Of a stretch of DNA of 64,000 bases, positions 50,956 through 60,086 are shown piece after piece. This stretch comes from Faecalibacterium sp. I4-1-79 (GTDB lineage Bacteria; Bacillota; Clostridia; Oscillospirales; Ruminococcaceae): the NCBI RefSeq assembly GCF_023347235.1, contig NZ_CP094467.1, positions 62,001-126,000 on the forward strand, written 5' to 3'. Within the stretch, counting starts at the first letter, position 1, and every line of letters starts with the position of its first letter. The position numbers and the translations under genes are program-made. The notes under the pieces were generated by a model. That model was not told the origin of the DNA and did not search any database. It worked only from the letters and a program-made list of their open reading frames with translations.

Positions 50956-51327
50956 TTAGCAATATACAAGCTCCGTCAGAACAATTTCCTCTGCACGGTT
51001 ATGAATGTTGTTCATGCGCCGTACCCATTCCATTTGATCGGTAGCTTTAAGTGCCTCGGTCACACCTTCCAGTCGTGCCATAGCTTCGCACATGATCTCC
51101 ATACGCTGATTGCAGGATTTGTCTATCTCTGCAAGATGTTCATGCAGGGTGCAGCTTGTTAGGTAGTGTGCATAAAGGACGGGACGATGCTCTTTCAAGT
51201 AGCGGCGGCGCATACGGCCATACTTACCGATCTGATATTCCTCGGTCTCCGGCAGCGCAAGGTCGGGGATATAGTAATCGCCAACCTTCGTATATGTGCC
51301 GCCCATTTCTTCAAAAATAGACTTCAT
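50956..51327 (-). CDS. TnpV-family transposon protein
   Basis: A 123-residue protein of the TnpV type from Tn4451-like elements: IFEEMGGTYTKVGDYYIPDL, then GRMRRRYLKEHRPVLYAHYLTSCTLHEHLAEID and a helical end with METEEWVRRMNNI-like sequence. The role of TnpV is unknown. ATG 51327 is preferred because GGGAGC lies 7 nt upstream, whereas the ATG 6 nt earlier is only 1 nt from it. It is the last gene before the right end of the nested element. Confidence 0.8.
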   Translation of the reverse strand: MKSIFEEMGGTYTKVGDYYIPDLALPETEEYQIGKYGRMRRRYLKEHRPVLYAHYLTSCTLHEHLAEIDKSCNQRMEIMCEAMARLEGVTEALKATDQMEWVRRMNNIHNRAEEIVLTELVYC

Positions 51328-51471
51328 TTTCATGCTCCCTTCGTGCTAAAATGTCAGCAGTTATGCGGATTTTTTTCCTTTCCCACAACTGCCAGACCAA
51401 TTCACCACAAATGAGCCGCCAGTCATGTAATAGTATTAGGCGGTAGAAACCACCCTCTACATATTACATCT

Positions 51472-51563
51472 TGGTTCTCAATGGACAGGCTTTCGCCGAG
51501 CCGTGCGTCCTCTTGCGACAGTCGGCAGTAAAGTGCGGTGATTTTATTCGTTGCTCCAGACAT
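51472..51563 (-). pseudogene. Large serine recombinase, N-terminal fragment (partner of 30079-31626)
   Basis: Thirty residues starting MSGATNKITALYCRLSQED with the catalytic serine (CRLS) and ending at SIENQ, where the nested element begins; the frame then reads a few unrelated residues to a stop at 51423. AGGAGG lies 8 nt before ATG 51563. Joined to the fragment 19.85 kb to the left it gives a continuous TnpX-like protein of about 545 residues. Confidence 0.9.
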
Positions 51564-51646
51564 TGTTGTGTCCTCCTTACTCTGTGGAGCAACTGTCGGT
51601 ACAGGATTGGTTACCGGGTCAAGTATAGCAGAATTGGACGCAGTTG

Positions 51647-52111
51647 TCATTCGTCTGCACCCTCATCTTCAAATTTTTGCTGGGCGTTCTTGGCAACAAT
51701 GCGCTCCAGCTTCTTCAAAAAGGACTCCTTGCCCTCATAGCTGCCGGTCACGGTGTAGGTGGTGTGACCGACTTTCTCCGTGGTGGTCAGTTCTGGAATC
51801 CAGAAAGCGGACAGGTTCTTGACATGGAGGTTGCCGTTCTCGTCCACATAAGAGCTGTGTTTCTTCTGCTCTTCGGTCAAGGGCTTCCGCTTGAAATAGA
51901 TTTCATTTTCGGAGATGTTCACAGTCTCGCTGGTCTGCTCTTTCGGGGCATCATCATACAGCTGTGCGAAAAATGCCAGTGCATCTTCGGGTGGTTCTCC
52001 CTCCATGAGCTGCTCGAAAACTCGCTGTTCCTCTGCCGAGAGGTTATTCCATGCGGCTTCCAACTCCTGCTCGTTGGCTGCGTTGACAAAGGCTTCGATT
52101 TCTTTTTTCAT
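51647..52111 (-). CDS. Hypothetical protein with TnpW-like C-terminal domain
   Basis: A 154-residue acidic protein. The first 110 residues are helical (EIEAFVNAANEQELEAAWNNLSAEEQRVFEQLMEG and DALAFFAQLYDD); the C-terminus KVGHTTYTVTGSYEGKESFLKKLERIVAKN follows the TnpW pattern T-T-Y-x-V...F/Y-x-G/S...K-I/L-x-R-I. It stands directly upstream of the split recombinase gene, the same place TnpW has in the nested element. ATG 52111 has GGAGG 7 nt upstream. It probably belongs to the outer element and its recombination module. Confidence 0.6.
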   Translation of the reverse strand: MKKEIEAFVNAANEQELEAAWNNLSAEEQRVFEQLMEGEPPEDALAFFAQLYDDAPKEQTSETVNISENEIYFKRKPLTEEQKKHSSYVDENGNLHVKNLSAFWIPELTTTEKVGHTTYTVTGSYEGKESFLKKLERIVAKNAQQKFEDEGADE

Positions 52112-52189
52112 GGTGCATCCTCCTTTGGCTGCGAAAAGCGGATTTTCAAAAAGTATGGGTTTTCGTGAGAGCAAGAATCGTCCCGTGGC

Positions 52190-52275
52190 CACAAATTTTC
52201 AATTCTTGAAAATTCTTGCCCTTTTGGGACAGCTTCTTGTTGGGGCGTGCCTGCCCCAAACCCTGCTAGGTGATT
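52190..52275 (-). repeat. Repeat R3, copy in the leader of the TnpW-like gene
   Basis: On the minus strand: AGCAGGGTTTGGGGCAGGC, ACGCCCCAACAAG, then TTTTCAAGAATTGAAAA and TTTGTGGCCACGGGACG. The same blocks in the same order occur at about 1150-1345 and 56466-56600, with longer spacers there. Confidence 0.65.
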
Positions 52276-52560
52276 TCATTCTTGGTGGTTGCTATATTGC
52301 TTATATGCCTTTTCAAATCCTGATTTGTTATATATGATAAATTTATAACATTCTCCATCTTTCATGGAAATTGCTGCAACAGGAACGACCATCTGACTCC
52401 ATGAAAGTTCCCTTATCTCGTTCATGGGCAATACAAGGTTGCGATACAGTGGACTGACTGTGAGCTTTTGAGTTGAATATGTAACGCTCTGTTCATCAAT
52501 GTACAAACCACCGCCAATGATTCCATTACGGCATAAGCTACACACAAAAGTTTTTCCCAT
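52276..52560 (-). CDS. Hypothetical 94-residue protein
   Basis: Begins MGKTFVCSLCRNGIIGGGLYIDEQ with a C-x2-C that may be half of a zinc site, then a beta-rich domain (VTYSTQKLTVSPLYRNLVLPMNEIRELSW; VVPVAAISMKDGECYKFIIYNKSGFEKAY) reminiscent of PH-like or GRAM-like small folds. No family recognised. It has AGGAGG 8 nt upstream on the minus strand and stands alone between the R3 repeat and the large inverted repeat. Confidence 0.55.
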   Translation of the reverse strand: MGKTFVCSLCRNGIIGGGLYIDEQSVTYSTQKLTVSPLYRNLVLPMNEIRELSWSQMVVPVAAISMKDGECYKFIIYNKSGFEKAYKQYSNHQE

Positions 52561-52949
52561 AATATTACCGCCTCCTATTAGTTGATGGTTGGTTAAGTTG
52601 AGTATATCATATTGATTTCCAGAAGAACACCCCTATATAGGAGATTTTAGCCGTTTTACTGCGTACGTGCGTACGAGAGATTGGTACGCACGTACGCAGC
52701 GATTTGCCCGAAGCGCACCCTATATAGCCGTTTCCCCCTCGGAGAGCCCACTACACTTTGCAGACCGCAGGGCTGAAAGCGTCATAGTGGGTTATTACAC
52801 TTCCGCAGAAGTGCCTTTTCCTCGCCGCAGACAGCCCGGTGCACCTTTGTGAGAGCTTTCTGTCCGGCGAATCCACATCGCCCACAGGCGATGTGAGCAG
52901 GGATTCCAAAGGGGCGCAGCACCCTTGGCACACGACTTTGGTACAAAGT
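52561..52949. other. Gene-free region with inverted repeat and oriT
   Basis: Holds a perfect 16-bp inverted repeat (52659-52699), small GC hairpins (CACATCGCC-CACA-GGCGATGTG at 52874-52895) and the left part of a MobV-type oriT. No coding frame is supported. Confidence 0.6.
52659..52699. repeat. Perfect 16-bp inverted repeat rich in GTAC/GTGC
   Basis: CTGCGTACGTGCGTAC / GTACGCACGTACGCAG around a 9-nt loop. Each arm contains two GTAC words in a near-palindrome, similar in vocabulary to the GTAC arrays of the other two elements. Confidence 0.9.
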
Positions 52950-52963
52950 CTAGTGTGTTACAC
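52928..52963 (+). other. oriT of the MobV/pMV158 type in the outer element
   Basis: GCACAC, hairpin GACTTTG-GTA-CAAAGTC, then TAGTGTG/TTACACC; the predicted nick is between 52957 and 52958. It matches the oriT at 15763-15800 almost base for base outside the loop. The outer element encodes no MobV relaxase in this window, so it could be mobilized in trans by the island relaxase. Confidence 0.85.
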
Positions 52964-53318
52964 CTTTCCAGAGGTGTATACGTTCCTGAAATGCAAAAAG
53001 CCCCATACCCAACACCTTAACGGTGCGGACATGGGACTTGATGCTTCCTCGGCCTAGCCGGGTACTCCGTAACCAATCCTGACAGGCAGTTGCCGTGTCA
53101 TTTTTCGAAAACTGTTTTACGGATACCCAGCAGTCGGGAACGCTCTGTTTTTCTTTGCCGGAGATATGAGCCTGTTCCGCCTGCCATGCGGCAAACTCCC
53201 TCTGGCCTTCCTCGCTGTTCCAGCAGGCAAGGATGGCCGGGTAGAATGCCCGCGCCAGACGGTCGATGACTTCATCGGGATAGGGGGAAGTGTTTGTGGA
53301 CTTTTTCTTTTTGTTCAA
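52950..53318 (-). CDS. Hypothetical basic protein
   Basis: A 122-residue protein if it starts at TTG 53318, which has AAAGGAG 6 nt upstream; the frame is open further up but without a site. Start NKKKKSTNTSPYPDEVIDRLARAFYPAILACW, middle EFAAWQAEQAHISGKEK, end with a basic patch. No family recognised. Its last 15 codons run into the oriT, so the C-terminus may be constrained by the DNA rather than by the protein. It follows the ParB-like gene on the same strand. Confidence 0.5.
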   Translation of the reverse strand: MNKKKKSTNTSPYPDEVIDRLARAFYPAILACWNSEEGQREFAAWQAEQAHISGKEKQSVPDCWVSVKQFSKNDTATACQDWLRSTRLGRGSIKSHVRTVKVLGMGLFAFQERIHLWKGVTH

Positions 53319-53462
53319 ACGCACGCTCCTTTGATCGTCCCACCGTGGCAAAGTCGGGCGAGAAAATCAAAGTTCCAATTTTTTATCAGGCGCAAGGGCG
53401 CGGATGTTTTCTGCCCTGCACTTGCGGCTGGTGGCTCGTTGATGGCTTACAGGTGTCTGCTG

Positions 53463-54428
53463 CTATGCGGTCTTTTCTTCTTCAAGGGCTTCTGCAAGAG
53501 CCTTTTCCAGATAGGTTTCGATTTCAGTCAGGTAGTTAGCAGGTCGCTGCATTGCGAAGCGGAGAACCTTCTGCTTTTCCGGGTCAGTGAAATAGCTTGG
53601 ATTATTTTTGAGCGTTTTCTTCCATGAGTTTTTCATCATTTCGGTCGCACGGCTCAAAGATTTGTAAACCTTCATAAACTCGTCCGGTACATGATAGTAC
53701 CGAAATTCTTCTGTTTGTGGTGTGGGCATGGGAACGGGTTCTGCTTTTTCAGGTTCAAATTCTGCGCTGGCAGATTCCAACACTTCCAATGCCTCTGGAT
53801 GCAGGATTTGAGCAAGGACATCTGAACGATGCTCGGCACTTGCCTGCACGAGTTTGGACATTTCTTCGTTGGTAAACTTCACTTCGCCGGAAAAGACTTT
53901 CTGCTTGATGCCGGGAGAGAGGTTGTCTGCGATGTCGATGCCTCGTGTATAGTGGCTGGCGCGGAGAACGGAGGCGCGGCTGACACCGTTTTCCTCTGCG
54001 ATCCGGTCACAGGTTTTCTTCCCGGAGTGGTGGTTATCACCGTGATCACCACCACTTTTCTTTGCTAAAGTGTACTGATTGCCCCGAAAGATTTTTGCAG
54101 CTTTCTTCTCGGCTTCGTACTGCTTCCCAAGCAGATAGCGTTTCTGTTCAGGACTCAGGTTTCGCCGTCCCAACTGATTCCGGCAAATCCACGCAACGGC
54201 TTCTTCGCGGTTCTCAAATCGGAGCGGCATGGTGGAAAAATAAATCTCAGGATGCTTCTGGAGGATGGCATAACGATTGTGGCCATCAACAAGGGTATTG
54301 CCCCAGACAATCAAAGGAGAGAGCAGCTTGCCCTCTTTCAGGATGTTTTCTTCAAGCTGCTTGAATTCATCATCGGTCAGAGGAGGAATCTGGGACTGAA
54401 ACTCCGGGTCAATTTTCAGATTGATCAT
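53463..54428 (-). CDS. ParB/Srx-type nuclease-domain protein
   Basis: A 321-residue DNA-binding protein. The N-terminal ParB domain is complete: PLTDDEFKQLEENILKEGKLLSPLIVW and DGHNRYAIL (the DGHxR nucleotide-binding motif) and ENREEAVAWICRNQLGRRNLSPEQ. A helix-turn-helix follows (RIAEENGVSRASVLRASHYTRGID). The C-terminal third is helical. ParB-like proteins either bind centromere sites or regulate genes of the element. No ParA partner is present. ATG 54428 has AAAGGAG 7 nt upstream. It follows the relaxase gene after 12 nt and is cotranscribed with it. Confidence 0.85.
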   Translation of the reverse strand: MINLKIDPEFQSQIPPLTDDEFKQLEENILKEGKLLSPLIVWGNTLVDGHNRYAILQKHPEIYFSTMPLRFENREEAVAWICRNQLGRRNLSPEQKRYLLGKQYEAEKKAAKIFRGNQYTLAKKSGGDHGDNHHSGKKTCDRIAEENGVSRASVLRASHYTRGIDIADNLSPGIKQKVFSGEVKFTNEEMSKLVQASAEHRSDVLAQILHPEALEVLESASAEFEPEKAEPVPMPTPQTEEFRYYHVPDEFMKVYKSLSRATEMMKNSWKKTLKNNPSYFTDPEKQKVLRFAMQRPANYLTEIETYLEKALAEALEEEKTA

Positions 54429-54440
54429 TCGCACACTCCT

Positions 54441-55976
54441 TTATCTCTCCTGCTGCGCCGGTTCGTCCTCCCGGAAAAACAGCGCAACATTCTGCTTTGC
54501 GGTTTTCAGTTTGAGCAGTTCCTCTTTAGCTTCCTTGTACTGCTCATAAAACTTTGCCTTTTCGGATGCCATTGCATTGTACTCAGCTTCCAACTTTTTC
54601 GGACTGGGCAGCTTCGTGATGTTGTTTGCCTTGAGATAGGCTGCTGCCGTCCGGTATGCTGTCAGTTCTGCACGATGCTGTTCCTCAAAGGCTGCGGGTC
54701 GCTTGGCGGTCTTTAACTGCTGTGCGACATTCTTGGTGCTGGTATAGGCTGCGACATGATAGCGCAGCTCTTTGTTGGCTTTCATGCGTCCTTCGAGGTC
54801 TTTCACCACCGCCAGTGCGTCGTGATACTTGGTTTCCAGTTCAGCGATGCGCTGGTTCAGGGCGTCCTCATCGGTCAAGCCCTTTTCTTCTAAGAGGATC
54901 AAGGTCTGTGCCATGGCTTTGAGGTTGTGCTTCTTCGCCCAACGCTCGTAGCCGATGCCCTTGCCCTCGGTCATCCTCGACTGGATGTCGATCAATTTCC
55001 CGATGGTATCCTGCTTGAACTGAACCTGGGGTTTGCGTTCGGCATTTGCCTGCAACGTGGCAAGCACTGCCGCCTTATCGAACTTGTCACCGAGATGCTT
55101 CGCCCGGATAAACTTGGTTCTGCCAGCAGGCAGATAGCTGAGCTGCCCACGGCTTTCCTTGACGGTGATGCCGTACTGCTGCAAGAGCCTGTCAGAGAAA
55201 TCTTCAAAGCTCGTGGCACGGTACAGCACTGAAGAAATCTGTTTCCGCAGGGTATCCTTTACGGTTTCAAACTTCTTCTGCCGGGGCTGCTGTCCAGCTG
55301 CGGTGAGGGCTGCGTTTTCACGGTCAAGTTTCAACTGCCCACGCCGCCTTGCCCAATATTCGGCCTCGCTGACACGTTCTTTCGAGCCGTTGAGCAGGTC
55401 GATCTGGTACAGTCCGGCACTTTCGCACAACTCCATTACCTCGACACGGAGGTGCCGCATGGTCTGGGCGGTGCTGGAGTGCTTCATGCCCTCGCGCCAA
55501 TCGCGGGGCTTCTGCATATAGGGCTTACGTTCCACTTCTCGCATTCGGATGCTGCCGATCACGATGTGGACATGGATGTTTCCAGAATTGTTGTGCCCAT
55601 CCGGGTGAGTGCAGACGATGGCAGGATGACCGGGGAAGTTTTCTTCGCAGAATTTCAGGCCAAGAGCCTGTGCCTTTTCCATGGTCAAGCCGTTGTCGGC
55701 TGCATCTCTGGGATCAAAGCTGATGATATATTGATGGCTCTTGATATCGCCATGCTGGGTGTTCTTACCATACTTGCGGTTTGCCAGCAGACAGGCCGTT
55801 GCGAACGAGAAATCGCCGCACTCAAGGGTGTCGAGTAGGTACGATTCTCGCAGCAGGGGTCGGCCTTGCTTGTCCAGAATTACCCTGCCGGAAAATTCAT
55901 CGTGCTGGTAAACAAGGTATGCTTCGATGGCGGTGTAGTCCGAATTCTTAGAGGCGATATGCTTGAGCGTTGCCAT
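54441..55976 (-). CDS. Relaxase/mobilization nuclease of the outer element
   Basis: A 511-residue relaxase. The metal motif is H124-P-D-G-H128 and IHVH (H135, H137); a candidate active-site Tyr lies at Y14 or Y20 in NSDYTAIEAYLVYQHDEF. Residues about 190-300 carry a VirD2-like extension with KQISSVLYRATSFEDFSDRLLQQYGITVKESRGQLSYL, a pattern common in Clostridial MobP-type relaxases. The rest is a long coiled coil. ATG 55976 corresponds to the start in the left-edge copy. It overlaps mobC by 29 nt. Confidence 0.9.
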   Translation of the reverse strand: MATLKHIASKNSDYTAIEAYLVYQHDEFSGRVILDKQGRPLLRESYLLDTLECGDFSFATACLLANRKYGKNTQHGDIKSHQYIISFDPRDAADNGLTMEKAQALGLKFCEENFPGHPAIVCTHPDGHNNSGNIHVHIVIGSIRMREVERKPYMQKPRDWREGMKHSSTAQTMRHLRVEVMELCESAGLYQIDLLNGSKERVSEAEYWARRRGQLKLDRENAALTAAGQQPRQKKFETVKDTLRKQISSVLYRATSFEDFSDRLLQQYGITVKESRGQLSYLPAGRTKFIRAKHLGDKFDKAAVLATLQANAERKPQVQFKQDTIGKLIDIQSRMTEGKGIGYERWAKKHNLKAMAQTLILLEEKGLTDEDALNQRIAELETKYHDALAVVKDLEGRMKANKELRYHVAAYTSTKNVAQQLKTAKRPAAFEEQHRAELTAYRTAAAYLKANNITKLPSPKKLEAEYNAMASEKAKFYEQYKEAKEELLKLKTAKQNVALFFREDEPAQQER

Positions 55977-56382
55977 ACAGTTCACCCAGAACTTTCTCGG
56001 CATGGAGCCGGAATGCAGTCAGGTCTGCAAGTTCGTCAAGGATTTTCGCCCGGATCTGCTCGGTGTCTGCACCGCCGGAGTTGAAGTGACGTGCAAGTTG
56101 GTTGAGATTGCCGCCCACCCTGCTGCACTGGGCAAGCAGAGCGGAAACGGCGGTCAGGGTTTCTTCTCCGCCGCCAGCAACGACAACAGTGCGCTCGATC
56201 TTTGCACTGTGCAGTGCGCGGCGGATGAGAGTGGACAGGGAGAGATGAAGGAGTTTTGCTGTGCATTGAAGTTCCAATTTTTCAGTTTTCGTCACTCGGA
56301 ACTTGATGATGTGCGTTTTGTTGTTCGGCGTGTCGTGGTGCTGGGAATTGCTAGGGGTCGATTGAACATTCGTTTTGGTCAT
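55948..56382 (-). CDS. mobC: MobC-type relaxosome accessory protein, copy 2
   Basis: A 144-residue protein with an unstructured N-terminus (NVQSTPSNSQHHDTPNNKTHIIKFRV), the ribbon-helix-helix-like segment LELQCTAKLLHLSLSTLIRRALH and the MobC motif VGGNLNQLARHFNSGG. AGGAGGT is 3-4 nt upstream of ATG 56382. Its 3' end overlaps the relaxase gene. It is homologous over its whole length to the product of 616-1062. Confidence 0.88.
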   Translation of the reverse strand: MTKTNVQSTPSNSQHHDTPNNKTHIIKFRVTKTEKLELQCTAKLLHLSLSTLIRRALHSAKIERTVVVAGGGEETLTAVSALLAQCSRVGGNLNQLARHFNSGGADTEQIRAKILDELADLTAFRLHAEKVLGELYGNAQAYRL

Positions 56383-56629
56383 TGTACCTCCTGTCTGTTC
56401 GATAACTCCTCGGTGAAGTTATGTAAAGCACGACACGCCGTTCCATTCGTGCCGAAAGGCACGAATGATGAGCAGGGTTTGGGGCAGGCACGCTCCAACA
56501 AGATCACATCAAAACTCGCAAGAGTTGCAGATGTGAAGTCCCGGTGGAGCACAACATTTTCAAGAATTGAAAATTTGTGGCCACGGGACGGTTCTTGCCC
56601 TCTACCGCTGCGCTCAAAACGCATAGACC

Positions 56630-56733
56630 GCGTTTGCGAAGCGCAGCGCAGCAATGAAAGCCCCAGTGGGGCTTTTAAGCGGCAGAACGGTCTGCGATAG
56701 CAGATGGAGGGGCCTCGCCCCGACAAGTTCTAC
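56630..56733 (+). repeat. Repeat R1, copy 3
   Basis: GCGAAGCGCAGCGCAGCAATG, then the palindrome AAAGCCCCAGTGGGGCTTTT around 56660-56679, the block GGTCTGCGATAGCAGATGGAG and GCCTCGCCCCGACAAG. Same block order as at 1196-1282. Confidence 0.65.
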
Positions 56734-56876
56734 AAATGTTTCCGAATTGTTAAGACGCAAAAATAAGTAGAGAGTTCCGCTGCTCGTGTATGTTGATCGC
56801 CGTTTGCTCCGAACGAAGTTCCTGCCCCTGTTTGTGCAGCGGCGTTGTCCGGCTCGCCCACACAAAGTGTGAGGTC

Positions 56877-57014
56877 ATGGCGCAGTATCTCGTTCAGACG
56901 GCTTATGCAAGATTCAAGGTTCAGTATGAAGAAAGCCGGACGCAGTGCGGATACTACGTTCTGCTTCTTTCAAGTACAAGAACAACACTTTGGAGTTGTG
57001 CAGTCAACAACTGA
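56877..57014 (+). CDS. Conserved 45-codon frame near the element end, copy 2 (doubtful gene)
   Basis: Same length and frame as 1531-1668 (MAQYLVQTAYARFKVQYEES ... CAVNN). The two copies differ at about nine codons, mostly with amino-acid changes. GAGG lies 2 nt before the ATG. Kept as a weak candidate only. Confidence 0.25.
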   Translation: MAQYLVQTAYARFKVQYEESRTQCGYYVLLLSSTRTTLWSCAVNN

Positions 57015-57409
57015 AAATGAATTTCGGAAGATTGAACAACTACATAAGATTTTATTTGTGAAAAAGAAAAATACCGCCCATGCAGCGCAGCGATGATTTT
57101 GTCGGGTGAAACAGCGGCAAAATGAATCGGGTGTGTTGCGGGGCGGTAAATCTTTCGGGGATTTTTCCTCACTAAAGTGGTGGGTCTCATGGTGATAACC
57201 AACCACTTTCTGTGGCTGTGTTCAAAATGAACACGACCACATTTTGTGGATTGCTTGTGACCAATCCACAAAATCAGTGAGATTTGTGACAGAGAATATC
57301 ATGGTTTCTAAGATGTGTCAAGATAGCTTTACAAATTCTATTGCAGCAAAGTGAATGAAGTGCGAATTATATGGAAGCGTTGCACAATTCACAATTCTAG
57401 AAAAATCAA

Positions 57410-58852
<1,443 letters not shown>

Positions 58853-58870
58853 TTATTTCTCCTATTCTTT

Positions 58871-59428
58871 TTAGCAGAAGAGATTTACAAATAAATTTGC
58901 GACTCCACAGCAGAGCATTGTTAAAATTGGATTTATTTTGAACATCCGAAGGGCAACAAAAGCGGCAACAAAAATCAAAACACCAGCCCAGTTCACGGAG
59001 GCAAGGGCAACAACATTTCCTTGAAACACAACCAGCTTTAAGATAGACAGACCGGCACCTGCGATAAGAGCAACGACTGCTGGACGCAGGCTTGCTAAAA
59101 CGCTTTGCAGGGCAGAGACATTCTTATATCGATAATAAATATAAGCCAGCAGAGAAACAATGAGAAGCGAAGGCGTAATACAACCCAATGTGGCGACGAC
59201 GGCACCCAGAGGGCCGGCAATACGGATGCCAACAAAGGTCGCCGAGTTGACCGCAATAGGACCTGGTGTCATTTCAGCAATGGTAATGAGGTCGGTGAAT
59301 TCGTTCATTGTCAGCCAAGTGTGGCTGGTCACAATTTGATCCCGGATCAGTGGAATGGCCGCATAACCGCCACCGATGCTGAACATGCCTACCTGTAGAA
59401 AGCTCAGAAACAACTGCAAGTAAATCAT
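58871..59428 (-). CDS. Chromate-transporter family protein, second half
   Basis: A 185-residue membrane protein, one of a pair of short CHR proteins that together equal a full-length ChrA. The family motif is GGGYAAIPLIRDQIV near residue 19 and EMTPGPIAVNSATFVG near 51, followed by four hydrophobic helices. ChrA proteins move chromate and probably sulfate-like anions. Its start overlaps the first-half gene by 4 nt. Next to a sulfatase gene, the natural substrate is more likely sulfate than chromate. Confidence 0.88.
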   Translation of the reverse strand: MIYLQLFLSFLQVGMFSIGGGYAAIPLIRDQIVTSHTWLTMNEFTDLITIAEMTPGPIAVNSATFVGIRIAGPLGAVVATLGCITPSLLIVSLLAYIYYRYKNVSALQSVLASLRPAVVALIAGAGLSILKLVVFQGNVVALASVNWAGVLIFVAAFVALRMFKINPILTMLCCGVANLFVNLFC

Positions 59429-60006
59429 ACGGCATCTCCTCTCCGCTTCATGTGGTGAATGACTTCGAGCAGGACGCCAAAAACGGCACAGGTCAGAATG
59501 ATGAAGATGACGTTGATATTAAAAATGCTGTTTGCAAGGAAGGCAAGCATCATAACCCCGATGTAAACAGGCTTATGCTGCCGGATGATGTTACCGCCCA
59601 AGCCAAAAACAACGTCCAGAATGACCGCAGCAACACCGGCCTGCATACCTTTCAGTGCAAGGGAAACATAGAAATTTGTAGCAAAAGCCGTATAAAAAAA
59701 GGAAATGCCCGAGAGAATCGCCATGGGTGGAATGATGGTACCGATGACCGATGTCACCATTCCAATAAATCCGCCGACACGCCAGCCGACTAGAATTGCA
59801 GCATTGACCGCAATAGCGCCCGGACTGGACTGAGCCAGAGCCGCAAAATCAAGCATTTCATCCTCTTCCAGCCAATGCAGTTCATCAACAAATTTTTGCT
59901 TCATGAAGGTGACGATGACGAAGCCGCCACCGAAGGTGAAGGTGCTGATATAAAGGGTGCTTAGGAAAAGCTTCCAAAGTGTTTTTGTATCTGTGCGTTT
60001 ATTCAT
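59425..60006 (-). CDS. Chromate-transporter family protein, first half
   Basis: A 193-residue membrane protein with the CHR motif FGGGFVIVTFMKQKFVDEL near residue 23 and LAQSSPGAIAVNAAILVGWRVGG near 52, followed by hydrophobic segments. It pairs with the product of 58871-59428 as an inverted-topology dimer in related split systems. It lies 80 nt downstream of the sulfatase gene in the same operon. Transport direction and anion are inferred. Confidence 0.88.
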   Translation of the reverse strand: MNKRTDTKTLWKLFLSTLYISTFTFGGGFVIVTFMKQKFVDELHWLEEDEMLDFAALAQSSPGAIAVNAAILVGWRVGGFIGMVTSVIGTIIPPMAILSGISFFYTAFATNFYVSLALKGMQAGVAAVILDVVFGLGGNIIRQHKPVYIGVMMLAFLANSIFNINVIFIILTCAVFGVLLEVIHHMKRRGDAV

Positions 60007-60086
60007 AACTTTACTCCATCTCTACAAGGAGAAGCAGGACTCTACAGGGAAAAACAGGACAAGCTGCAATGCCGTCCTGTTTCTGT

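Larger units (their letters stand above)
31625..51473. mobile_element. Nested integrative mobilizable element, about 19.85 kb
   Basis: It splits the outer recombinase gene exactly between SIENQ and KAILLEY. Taking TG at 31625-31626 and TG at 51472-51473 as the 2-nt crossover, rejoining the flanks restores the frame with CAG for Gln. The element ends are imperfect inverted repeats (AGATGGAATTTG on the left, AGATGTAATATG reading in from the right). A 2-nt duplication and an internal large serine recombinase fit this type of transposition. It carries mobilization, partition, replication and resistance-like genes. Confidence 0.8.
30060..57353. mobile_element. Outer mobilizable element (copy 2), interrupted by a nested element
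   Basis: Joining 30079-31626 to 51472-57353 gives one coherent element: serine recombinase, TnpW-like protein, small genes, ParB-like protein, relaxase, mobC and the repeat-rich end. Its right half is homologous to the element at 1-1930. The right boundary (about 57353) is where similarity between the two copies stops. The left boundary is not defined; it must lie between the rrf2 stop (29858) and the recombinase stop (30079). Confidence 0.6.
56383..57409. other. Repeat-rich right end of the outer element
   Basis: Non-coding apart from the doubtful frame at 56877-57014. It contains R3 (about 56466-56600), R1 (about 56630-56733), a block from 56810 to 57353 that matches 1480-1930, and two hairpins (AGTGGTGGGT...ACCAACCACT near 57175-57206 and TTTTGTGGATTG...CAATCCACAAAA at 57242-57272). 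oriT for the VirD2-like relaxase is expected here. The last 56 nt before the GH1 gene are host sequence. Confidence 0.55.
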
